DNA from: UBA4874 sp002399435
GTDB taxonomy: Bacteria; Bacillota; Clostridia; Caldicoprobacterales; DTU083
NCBI GenBank assembly: GCA_036823195.1
Contig: DAISGI010000007.1
Span: forward strand, 1-64,000
Direction: 5' to 3'
Length of the DNA: 64,000 nt
Positions 34,295-42,178 of the stretch are shown here, piece after piece. The translations under genes were made by a program, and so were the position numbers. Numbering within the stretch: the stretch's first letter is position 1; each line of letters begins with the position of its first letter. The notes under the pieces were generated by a model. The model worked only from the letters and a program-made list of their open reading frames with translations, ran no database searches and was not told the origin of the DNA.

Positions 34295-35749
34295 TCAGTT
34301 CTTTTCAAATGTGCGGATGGCATCCCGGATTGTCTTTTCCATGGCTTCCCTGCCGTACTGATCCACCTCGGAGCTGTCCTTTGTCCCATGGGTCAGACAG
34401 GCAGGGCCGCCGATACATCCGCCTTCGCAGGCCATGCCTTCTATGAAGTTCTCCGGCAGGGCGTTTCGCGATGCCCTCAGCAATGCCTTTTTACAGGCAT
34501 CAATCCCATCACAGGAAATAGGACGGTAGTCAAAACTTTCAAGGCCCTGTTCCTTCAGCGCCTGGCGGATGGCATCGGCGACCCCGCCGCTGCGTGCAAA
34601 AATTCTGCCGTAATAAGAGGCATTGTCCAGATCAATTTCCGGCAGGGAGGCCAGATCAATATCCCTGCTGTCGATGAGTGCCTGCAGTTCTTCAAACGTC
34701 AGGACACAATCCACATAAGGGCGGACCGCTTCTTTCCGGGCCTCCATTTTTTTGGCGATGCAGGGACCGACAAAAATCACCTTTGCCGAAGGATCTGATT
34801 TTTTGATATATTTTGAAATCTCTGCCATGGGGGACAGATTACCGGAGATATCCTTCGTAAGCCCGGGAAATGCCTTCTCCATCAGCTTTACAAAGGCAGG
34901 GCAGCAGGAGCTGGTCAGAAATCCCTTTTCCGCCAGTTCCCTTGCTTCGGAACAGGCTACCAGATCGGCGCCCAGTGCTGCTTCCACCACCGTGTGGAAG
35001 CCCAGGGCCTTCATCCCGCTGATCACCTGACCAAGCCTGACATAACTGAATTGACTGGAGATGGAGGGAGCCACCACGGCATATACCCTGTAAGCTTCGT
35101 TGTTCCGGCTCTTTTTCAGGATGTCGATGGCGTCAAGAATCAGGGACTTATCCATAATGGCGCCAAACGGGCATCGGTTCACGCAGGCTCCGCAGGAAAT
35201 GCATTTATCGTTGTCGATGGAAGCAGTCTTGTTTTCGCTCATATGGATTGCCTTTACCTTGCATGCCTTTTCGCAGGGACGCTTGTTGTCGGAAATGGCG
35301 TTGTAAGGGCAGACGCCGGCACATCTTCCACACTCCACACATTTGTCCTTGTTGATATGTGCTTTTTGGTTTTCCCCAAAGGTGATGGCATCCCGCCTGC
35401 ATGCACCCATGCAGTAGTGGGCGATACATCCGCGGCAGGCGTCCGTTACTTCAAATCCCCCCACCGGGCATTCGTCGCAGGCAATGTCAATGACTTCAAC
35501 GATATTCGGGTTTTCCCGGCTGCCGCCGGTCGCCAGTTTGATGCGCTCCGCCACGATGGCCCGTTCCTTGTAGATGCAGCAGCGCATCGTCGGCCTGGGA
35601 CCTGGAACGATGATATTGGGAATGTCGCTGTAACATTCCAGCAGCCGGTCCTCAAACGCGTGCCTGGCAACCTCCCGCAATACCTGGTATTTTAAATATT
35701 GAACACTTGTATCGAATTTTCTCTTTATCAACGGGACCCCACTTTCCAT
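34295..35749 (-). CDS. [FeFe]-hydrogenase-fold protein, group B-like (hfsD-like)
   Basis: 484 residues. Several Cys-rich [4Fe-4S] motifs occupy about residues 85-205 (CDECPVG, CRGC, CVECGRCAGVC, CISCGACVNRC). The H-cluster domain then has TSCCPAF, GPCIAKK and EGMACEGGCIGGP. These are the three H-cluster loops, with GPC in place of the usual MPC, as in group B enzymes. It likely binds an H-cluster and exchanges electrons with ferredoxin or a partner. It is the last gene of the adhE cluster, 129 bases after the phosphatase gene. ATG 35749 has a weak SD; TTG 35731 is an alternative start closer to the usual IKRKFDTSVQ N-terminus. Group assignment is inferred. Confidence 0.9.
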   Translation of the reverse strand: MESGVPLIKRKFDTSVQYLKYQVLREVARHAFEDRLLECYSDIPNIIVPGPRPTMRCCIYKERAIVAERIKLATGGSRENPNIVEVIDIACDECPVGGFEVTDACRGCIAHYCMGACRRDAITFGENQKAHINKDKCVECGRCAGVCPYNAISDNKRPCEKACKVKAIHMSENKTASIDNDKCISCGACVNRCPFGAIMDKSLILDAIDILKKSRNNEAYRVYAVVAPSISSQFSYVRLGQVISGMKALGFHTVVEAALGADLVACSEARELAEKGFLTSSCCPAFVKLMEKAFPGLTKDISGNLSPMAEISKYIKKSDPSAKVIFVGPCIAKKMEARKEAVRPYVDCVLTFEELQALIDSRDIDLASLPEIDLDNASYYGRIFARSGGVADAIRQALKEQGLESFDYRPISCDGIDACKKALLRASRNALPENFIEGMACEGGCIGGPACLTHGTKDSSEVDQYGREAMEKTIRDAIRTFEKN

Positions 35750-35878
35750 GATTTATCGCTATCCATTGATTGCACTTTCCCCGCGAAAAAGCCACAATAC
35801 CGTAAAAGAACAAAGGACTTCCTGGTTCGGAACGCCGCTGATTGCAACACGGCTCCGGCGGAATGCGTATTTGCATCA

Positions 35879-37051
35879 TCAATAATAGCGGACCTCTATT
35901 TTTTTCCCCATATGCTTCAGGCACTCCGCCAGCTCGTCGATCAGCCGCATCTTCAGGTTGAAATGGATGGGCAGATCGGGATTTTGATGAGCCGGGTTCA
36001 CGGCCTTGCCTACGAAAAAGTGAATATCCGTGGCTTCTTCAAATAACATCCCGGCGATCCGGGAAGCGCCGTCCTTTTTCACACACCACTCGGTATAGCA
36101 TCGGTTGTCCGCCAGACAGCTCTGCGCATAATGCAGCACCCGGTTGATGGTGATGATTCCCTCCGTTACCAGATCGACGCCGTCTATTTTTGCAATAGGC
36201 GGAATATCCGAATCCACATAGTCGAACCCGATTCGGACATCCTTTCCCAGAAATTTGGCCGCCAGGGAAGAGGTTGTTCCGCCGCAGACAATATGTTTCC
36301 CTTCTTCGGAGAAGAAGCGGGACAACATCCTTTCATCGTCCCCGGGGTCCCGCGGAGGGCCGATCAGCAGACTCACTGTTTTCCGATTCCGGACCTTCAG
36401 GACGCCGATGGTCGTATCGTCTCCCGGCATACCTTCGTACAGGCGGTTGCAGACATCCAGCAACAGGGTGGAGATGCTCCTGGCGCTGCGGCTCGCCTGA
36501 TAGTGTTCCTCGATATATCGGATGATGTTTTCCCTCTGCCAGCCGAAATTCAGGGCATGGCCAACTCCCGCGTAAACGGCGCCGTCACTCATTATAACAA
36601 AAATATCGTCCTTTGTCAGGTCGATTTTGGACTGATAGATGATCTTCCCATCAATCTCCACCCTGTCTCTCCGATATTCGTAATTTTCGCCGTTTCGCAG
36701 CATGATGACAGGGGGATTGTCGTATTGGATGATCTCCGCTTCCCGGTCGCCGGCGATCCGGAGGATGGTGAAAGTGGAATAGGCAATCCCCCGTTTTTGA
36801 CAAACCGGCAAAGTGGAGGCAATGGTGGAGACGCATTCCTCCAGACTCATGGAATGGGCGATCATGGTAGAGATGATTTTAGCAGTCAGAGTGGAAAGAA
36901 TACTGGCCTTGACGCCGGAACCCAGTCCGTCCGCCAGGACAAAGACCAGGGAGGGATCCTCCTGTTCAATGGTTTCCACATGATCGCCGCAAAGCTGTTC
37001 TCCGTATTTGTTCAGACTGTTCCAGCCCATATCGATGCACAGATCATTCAT
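35879..37051 (-). CDS. SpoIIE-type PP2C serine phosphatase of sensory-hydrogenase cluster
   Basis: 390 residues. The N-terminal half is a PP2C/SpoIIE domain: ADGLGSGVKA (about residues 40-49), MSDGAVYAG (about 152-160) and GDDTTIGVLKV (about 209-219) supply the metal-binding Asp residues. The C-terminal 170 residues (from LLIGPPRDPGDDERML) form an additional unassigned domain. Its start overlaps the PAS-hydrogenase stop by eight bases, so expression is coupled. Clustering of such phosphatases with PAS-bearing [FeFe] hydrogenases is known and suggests that the hydrogenase senses H2 and the phosphatase relays the signal by dephosphorylating an unknown partner. Confidence 0.9.
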   Translation of the reverse strand: MNDLCIDMGWNSLNKYGEQLCGDHVETIEQEDPSLVFVLADGLGSGVKASILSTLTAKIISTMIAHSMSLEECVSTIASTLPVCQKRGIAYSTFTILRIAGDREAEIIQYDNPPVIMLRNGENYEYRRDRVEIDGKIIYQSKIDLTKDDIFVIMSDGAVYAGVGHALNFGWQRENIIRYIEEHYQASRSARSISTLLLDVCNRLYEGMPGDDTTIGVLKVRNRKTVSLLIGPPRDPGDDERMLSRFFSEEGKHIVCGGTTSSLAAKFLGKDVRIGFDYVDSDIPPIAKIDGVDLVTEGIITINRVLHYAQSCLADNRCYTEWCVKKDGASRIAGMLFEEATDIHFFVGKAVNPAHQNPDLPIHFNLKMRLIDELAECLKHMGKKIEVRYY

Positions 37052-38723
37052 TTTCCAGGGACTCCTTCAGCTTGGTCAGTGCGATTTTTGTTTCCGCCGT
37101 GGTTTCGCCCAAAAGGGAAGCGATTTCCTGAACAACCCGCATTTGCTTCCCGATGACCTTGTCGGTGATTTCTATGGTGTTCCGGTTATTCTGTTCCTTT
37201 TGGATGCGCTCCGTTTCTTCTTCGGTGATATCCCGCATGATGCTGATCAGGATATGGAAATTCTTATCATGGATAATGGTTTCCCGGATATATTTTTTGT
37301 ACTGACGGAGGTAATTCTGCTTGTCACGGGTTCCTCTGCCGCTTGCCAATACGGTAATGTATTCGATGGGGTCCAGGAAATCCACCACCGGCCTGCCCAG
37401 GGCATCCCCTTTGCTCTTGATATTCATAATCCGGCAGGCCGCTCCGTTGATCTGCTGGATGTTCAGGTCCTCATCCAGTACCATGATCCCGTTGGGGGTA
37501 TTGTTGATGATATTGTCGGAAAAGGACTCTGCCTTTTCTTTCAAAAAGGGCAGGCACATGGTCAGGTCGGCCTTGCCCATGCAGACGGCCGCCGCTTTTT
37601 CCCTGCAGGTATTATAGCCGCAGCTGCCGCAATTCAGTTCCTGCTCCGGTGTTGGCTTTCCCATCAGCAGCAGGACTTCCCGGATGGCGTCATTCCCGGG
37701 CATTTTTATTTCCCGGGCCTTAAAAGGCATGTCTTTTCGCAATTCTTCCCTGCCGGGCTGGGAAACCGGAAAATCCGCATCACCGGCATAACCATCCACG
37801 GCAAGATAGTCCCGGATGGTGACCCTGTGGTCCTTGTCCATGGCCGGGCCGCCGATACAGCTGCCCGAACAGGCGGACATCTCAATGAAGCATTTGGAGA
37901 TCCTGCCGCAAACAATATCCTCCAGGGCGTGGATGCAGTTTTCTGTACCGTCGATGGTGATATAGCTGTAATCCTTCCGCGGGCGGTCCATGGACCGGAT
38001 GATTCCTCCGGCGGTGGGGAAAAGCCTGGCGCGGCCGGCATGGTGCTCTTCCGGTACCGGCTCAAAGGAAATATTTTCTTCCTCCAGCCATTCCGTCAGT
38101 TCTTCAAAGGTCAGCACACAGTCCACAATGCCTTCATACCCGTCCGCCTCCGCCTTTTTGGAGATGCACGGACCAATAAACACGGTATAGGCTTCCGGAT
38201 GTTCCTTTTTTATTTTCCTGCAGTGGGCCTGCATGGGGGATATCACAGGGGCCAGATATTTCAGCGCTTCCGGATAATACTTCTGAATCAGCGTATTCAC
38301 GGAATGGCAGCAGGAAGAGATAATGACGTCATGGGTGCCATCCCGGATCATTTCATCGTATTGCCTTTTGACAATGGTCGCCCCCACGGCGGTTTCTTCC
38401 GCGGCGGTAAACCCAAGACGGGTCAGCGCCTTTTCCATGGACCGGATGCTGACGCCTTCGTAGTTGGCCACAAAGGACGGGGCAATGCTGGCAAAAACCG
38501 GTCGGGAAGAGCGAATCATTTCCCTGACCCGGTCCGTATCATTGCGTATGATCTTGGCATTCTGCGGGCAGTTGACAAAGCACTGCCCGCAGAGGATGCA
38601 GTCCTCCTCCAGAATATGGGCCTGGTTATCGGAGAATTGAATGGATTTTACCGGACAATGCCGGATACACTTATAGCAGTTCCTGCAGTTTGATTTTTTC
38701 AGTCGCAGATAGTTTCCCTTCAT
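37044..38723 (-). CDS. hydS: Sensory-type [FeFe] hydrogenase with PAS domain (HydS/HfsB-like)
   Basis: 559 residues. Two N-terminal [4Fe-4S] ferredoxin motifs (Cys 13/16/19/23 and 42/45/48/52) lead to an H-cluster domain with ISSCCHSV, GPCISKK and EMSACSGSCIGGP. Then come an extra Cys-rich cluster motif CGSCGYNTCREKAA (about residue 360), a PAS domain (about 395-495) starting NTPNGIMVLDEDLNIQQING, and a helical C-terminus. This is the layout of group C sensory hydrogenases, which bind H2 and signal rather than produce gas in bulk. ATG 38723 overlaps the stop of the upstream ferredoxin-like gene (ATGA) and is preferred to upstream in-frame codons. Coupled to the phosphatase gene downstream. 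Confidence 0.93.
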   Translation of the reverse strand: MKGNYLRLKKSNCRNCYKCIRHCPVKSIQFSDNQAHILEEDCILCGQCFVNCPQNAKIIRNDTDRVREMIRSSRPVFASIAPSFVANYEGVSIRSMEKALTRLGFTAAEETAVGATIVKRQYDEMIRDGTHDVIISSCCHSVNTLIQKYYPEALKYLAPVISPMQAHCRKIKKEHPEAYTVFIGPCISKKAEADGYEGIVDCVLTFEELTEWLEEENISFEPVPEEHHAGRARLFPTAGGIIRSMDRPRKDYSYITIDGTENCIHALEDIVCGRISKCFIEMSACSGSCIGGPAMDKDHRVTIRDYLAVDGYAGDADFPVSQPGREELRKDMPFKAREIKMPGNDAIREVLLLMGKPTPEQELNCGSCGYNTCREKAAAVCMGKADLTMCLPFLKEKAESFSDNIINNTPNGIMVLDEDLNIQQINGAACRIMNIKSKGDALGRPVVDFLDPIEYITVLASGRGTRDKQNYLRQYKKYIRETIIHDKNFHILISIMRDITEEETERIQKEQNNRNTIEITDKVIGKQMRVVQEIASLLGETTAETKIALTKLKESLENE

Positions 38724-38977
38724 GCCTGCACGCTTCCCGCCTTTTTCAGTATATGCCGGTCGAAGATCTCTGAAAAGTTCTCCGGGGATACGCCGCATAC
38801 GATCCGGTCGTCCACCTTTATGGTGACGCCGTCGGTGCATTTGCCCAGACAAAAGGCGGCGGACAGATTCACTTTATCTTCCAGCCCGTTTTTTTTCAGA
38901 TATTCCTTCATCAGGCGGACAATGTGGTAAGATCCCTTCAAATGGCAGGAACTGCCGACACAAACACAGATGTTCAT
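38720..38977 (-). CDS. NuoE-like [2Fe-2S] thioredoxin-fold ferredoxin
   Basis: 85-residue protein with the four-Cys pattern of NuoE/HydC-type [2Fe-2S] proteins: CVGSSCHLKG near the N-terminus and AAFCLGKCTDG (about residues 45-55). It would pass electrons to or from the adjacent hydrogenase. Start ATG 38977 (MNICVCVGS) is fixed by the strong SD AGGAGGAGG; the frame is open further upstream without an SD. It lies 94 bases after adhE with no strong terminator between, so it is probably on the adhE transcript. ATGA overlap with the hydrogenase gene. Confidence 0.9.
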   Translation of the reverse strand: MNICVCVGSSCHLKGSYHIVRLMKEYLKKNGLEDKVNLSAAFCLGKCTDGVTIKVDDRIVCGVSPENFSEIFDRHILKKAGSVQA

Positions 38978-39070
38978 AATTCCTCCTCCTGTCCCATGTA
39001 CCTGGAACGGATATGCTTCTTCGTTCTTATCATTTTTCTGATCCGGCTCAGGCATTTTAACCCGCTGATT

Positions 39071-41731
39071 TCATCGGATCGGTTCCCCGTAATAGGCTTT
39101 GCGGTACAGTTCCTTCAGATCGCTTACCAGGGGATAGCGGGGGTTGGCCGTGGTGCATTGGTCTTCAAAGGCCCTTTCCGAAAGTTCCGGCAGAGCCGCC
39201 AGGAAATCTTTTTCGTCCACACCGCATTCCTGAATGGATGCAGGCTCGTTCAGGCGTTTCATCAGGTCCTGTATGGCCCGGATCAGGCTTGTGATCTGTT
39301 CTTCCCGGGTACTGCCGCCAAAATCCATATGGCGGGATATCTGCGCATAACGGGCGTCTGCCACGAATTCGCTGTATTTCGGAAAGATGGCAAATTTAAA
39401 GGGTTTCTGCGCATTGTAGTCGATGGTGTAGGGAAGCAGAATGGCATTGGCGCGGCCATGCGGAATATGGAATTCCCCTCCCAGTTTATGGGCCAGGGAA
39501 TGATTGACTCCCAGGAACGCATTGGAGAAGGCCATGCCGGCAATGCAGGACGCATTATGGATTTTTTCCCGGGCTACTTCATCATTGGGGTTTTCGTAGC
39601 TTCGGGGCAGATATTGGAACACCATCTCGATGGCTTTCATGGCCAGCCCATCGGTATAATCCGAAGCAATCACGGACACATAAGCTTCAATGGCATGTGT
39701 CAGGACATCCATGCCGGTGTCTGCGGTAATGGACTTCGGCATGGTGGCGACAAACTGGGGATCGATGATCGCCACATCCGGGGTCAGTTCGTAGTCGGTG
39801 AGGGGATACTTGATATTTCCGTTCTTTTTGTCGGTTATGACAGAAAAGGAAGTTACTTCCGAGCCGGTTCCTGACGTAGTGGGAATGGCGACCATCTTTG
39901 CCTTTGTCCCCAGGTTCGGAAAATGGAAGGCGCGTTTGCGGATATCCATGAACTTCAGCTTCAGCCCGTCAAAGCTGGTATCCGGATGTTCATAAAACAG
40001 CCACATTCCCTTTGCCGCATCAATGGCAGAGCCGCCGCCCAGCGCGATAATCACATCCGGCTGGAAGGCATTCATGGCCGTGACGCCTTTTTGAATGGTT
40101 TCCACCGACGGATCCGGTTCCACTTCAGAGAAGATCTCACTGTGGCAGTACTGTTGCCTTTTTCTCAGGTAGTAGAGAACCTTATCCACATATCCCAGCT
40201 TCACCATCATGGGGTCTGCGACGATAAAGGCCCGGTGGATATCAGGCATATCCCTCAGATACTGAACCGAATCTTTTTCAAAATAGATCTTGGGTGGAAT
40301 TTTGAACCACTGCATTCGGGCCCGCCTCCTTGCGATGCGCTTCTTGTTGATCAGATTCACGGTGGAAACATTGGCTGTGGTGGAATTCCTGCCGAAGGAT
40401 CCGCAGCCCAGGGTCAGGGAGGGAACATTGGTGTTGTAGATGTCTCCGATGGCTCCCTGGGAAGACGGCGTGTTGACAATGATACGTCCCACCTGCATTT
40501 CCTCTCCGAACCTTCTGCAGAGCTCCCGGTCGCTCGAATGAATCACGGCGGAATGTCCCAGGCCTCCCAGCTTCAGCATATCCTTTGCATATTGAAAGCC
40601 CTGTTTTTCATCCCTGCAGACGAAATAAGCCAGTACGGGGGACAGCTTTTCCAGGGAAAGGGGATACTCCCGGGAAGGCCGCGGCAGCCTTGCCAGCAGG
40701 ATTTTGGTTCCCGCCGGGACATCCAGTCCCGCACCTTTTGCGATGGTTTCGGCAGATTGCCCTGCCACGGCAGGATTCACCGACATTTTTTCCGTATTGA
40801 TGACATAACGGCTGAGCCGGGCGGTTTCTTCCTCATTGGTAAAATAACAGTTGTTTTCCTTCATATAGGATTCAAATGCCTCATGGATCTCCTCATCCAC
40901 GATAACAGCCTGTTCCGATGCACAGATCATGCCGTTGTCAAAGGTTTTGGAAATCATAAGGTCCGTGCAGGCCCTGCCGAGATCCACATTTTTGTTAATA
41001 TAGCAGGGAACGTTTCCGGGGCCGACGCCCAAAGCGGGTTTCCCGCAGCTGTAAGCCGACTTGACCATGCCGGCACCCCCGGTGGCCAGGATCAGGGAGA
41101 TTCCCTTGTGCTTCATCAGCGCCGTGGTGGCTTCCAGGGAAGGAGTCTCAATCCATTGGATGCAGTGTTCCGGCGCGCCATTTTGAACAGCGGCCTTTTT
41201 GACAATGCGGGCTGCCTCCGAAGAGCATTTCTGAGCGGAAGGGTGAAACGCAAATATAATGGGATTCCTGGTTTTTGCGCATATCAGGGATTTGAATATG
41301 GTGGTGGAAGTGGGATTGGTAACCGGGGTAATGCCGGCGACAACTCCCACCGGTTCTGCAATTTCAATGTAATCCTCCAGCTCATTTTCCTCAATCACAC
41401 CGACGGTCTTCTGATGTTCGATGCTGTGATAGATATATTCCGTGGCAAAGATGTTCTTGATGACCTTGTCTTCGAACAAGCCTCTTTTTGTCTCGTCCAC
41501 GGCAAGATGCGCCAGATACATATGCCGGTCCAGCCCGGCCAGGGTCATGGCCTGTACAATCCGATCCACCTGCTTCTGGTCCAGTTTCATATATTCCTTC
41601 AGGGCCTGCTGCGCGTTGGCTACCAGATGGTCCACCATCTCCCCGATGTCTGTGGAAGAGGTGTTCGGTACAGCCTTGTTTTCCTTCCCCGTATTTTCTG
41701 TGTTTCGATTTGCTTGCTTTTTCTTTTCCAT
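39071..41731 (-). CDS. adhE: Bifunctional acetaldehyde-CoA / alcohol dehydrogenase
   Basis: 886-residue fusion enzyme reducing acetyl-CoA to acetaldehyde and then ethanol with NADH. The N-terminal ALDH domain carries the catalytic Cys in NGMICASEQ (about residue 272). The C-terminal iron-type ADH domain has the nucleotide motif ALGGGSAIDAAKG (about 571-583) and iron-site His residues in GVNHSLAHKLGGEFHIPHG (about 751-769). The first about 27 residues (MEKKKQANRNTENTGKENK...) are a polar extension relative to typical 865-870-residue AdhE. SD GGGGGA six bases before ATG. A consensus promoter and Rex-like box lie about 150 bases upstream. It forms spirosomes in other species; not testable here. 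Confidence 0.97.
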   Translation of the reverse strand: MEKKKQANRNTENTGKENKAVPNTSSTDIGEMVDHLVANAQQALKEYMKLDQKQVDRIVQAMTLAGLDRHMYLAHLAVDETKRGLFEDKVIKNIFATEYIYHSIEHQKTVGVIEENELEDYIEIAEPVGVVAGITPVTNPTSTTIFKSLICAKTRNPIIFAFHPSAQKCSSEAARIVKKAAVQNGAPEHCIQWIETPSLEATTALMKHKGISLILATGGAGMVKSAYSCGKPALGVGPGNVPCYINKNVDLGRACTDLMISKTFDNGMICASEQAVIVDEEIHEAFESYMKENNCYFTNEEETARLSRYVINTEKMSVNPAVAGQSAETIAKGAGLDVPAGTKILLARLPRPSREYPLSLEKLSPVLAYFVCRDEKQGFQYAKDMLKLGGLGHSAVIHSSDRELCRRFGEEMQVGRIIVNTPSSQGAIGDIYNTNVPSLTLGCGSFGRNSTTANVSTVNLINKKRIARRRARMQWFKIPPKIYFEKDSVQYLRDMPDIHRAFIVADPMMVKLGYVDKVLYYLRKRQQYCHSEIFSEVEPDPSVETIQKGVTAMNAFQPDVIIALGGGSAIDAAKGMWLFYEHPDTSFDGLKLKFMDIRKRAFHFPNLGTKAKMVAIPTTSGTGSEVTSFSVITDKKNGNIKYPLTDYELTPDVAIIDPQFVATMPKSITADTGMDVLTHAIEAYVSVIASDYTDGLAMKAIEMVFQYLPRSYENPNDEVAREKIHNASCIAGMAFSNAFLGVNHSLAHKLGGEFHIPHGRANAILLPYTIDYNAQKPFKFAIFPKYSEFVADARYAQISRHMDFGGSTREEQITSLIRAIQDLMKRLNEPASIQECGVDEKDFLAALPELSERAFEDQCTTANPRYPLVSDLKELYRKAYYGEPIR

Positions 41732-41876
41732 AAAAAGTCCCCCTTATCAAGATGAAATAACAATCAGGAATCCTGTGTTTCCTTATTGGGCCATATGATA
41801 CACATTTCTGTGCAGGCCTGTCATGGAACATGCGAAGCTTTCCGGAAACTTAATCCCCGTAGATTTCCTGATCCCC

Positions 41877-41905
41877 ATCATACCAGAGTTGATTTAGATT
41901 GTCAA
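41877..41905 (-). promoter_or_regulatory. Consensus sigma-A promoter of adhE
   Basis: Read on the minus strand: TTGACA at 41905-41900, a 17-bp spacer, TATGAT at 41882-41877. The transcript start would be near 41870, giving a leader of about 140 bases. Confidence 0.88.
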
Positions 41906-41916
41906 TAATTTAACAT
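41899..41916. promoter_or_regulatory. Rex-like operator over adhE -35 box
   Basis: TTGTCAATAATTTAACAT matches the Rex consensus TTGTTAANNNNTTAACAA at 12 of 14 fixed positions. It overlaps the -35 hexamer of the adhE promoter, the normal place for Rex repression of fermentative genes at low NADH/NAD+. No rex gene is in the window. Confidence 0.78.
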
Positions 41917-42113
41917 ACGAAATGATATAGAAGTTTATGGGGTATTTCTCTCGAAAAATTGGGAAAGGGAGCAGGCGATCTCTCATATTGTCAGTATTTT
42001 GACGCGACAATCCGTCCGGATCTCCGGAAAGTTGATGCGAATCCACATAGATGCGAATCCGGATGGATGCGAATTCAGTTGAAGTAAACAAAAAAGAAAG
42101 AGAAAATTCATAA

Positions 42114-42131
42114 TTGACAAATATTTAACCA
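42114..42131. promoter_or_regulatory. Rex-like operator over sADH -35 box
   Basis: TTGACAAATATTTAACCA fits the Rex consensus at 11 of 14 fixed positions and starts at the -35 hexamer. Weaker than the adhE site, but it sits in the same position on the divergent promoter. Confidence 0.55.
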
Positions 42132-42141
42132 ATGTTATAAT
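42114..42141 (+). promoter_or_regulatory. Promoter of secondary alcohol dehydrogenase
   Basis: TTGACA at 42114-42119, a 16-bp spacer, TATAAT at 42136-42141, with an extended TG-N element at 42133-42135. The gene starts 38 bases later. Confidence 0.9.
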
Positions 42142-42178
42142 GGTATGGAATCAAATATATCTTGTGGAGGTTTTGTTT

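Noticed and set aside
35652..35924. Small minus-strand ORF between the phosphatase and group B hydrogenase genes
   Set aside because: It overlaps both genes in another frame, lacks an SD and has no recognisable features.
37008..38693. 561-codon open frame opposite the PAS hydrogenase
   Set aside because: Shadow frame; no motif, and the hydrogenase cluster explains the strand.
39923..41755. 610-codon open frame on the plus strand opposite adhE
   Set aside because: Shadow frame; adhE on the other strand has full domain structure, SD and promoter.
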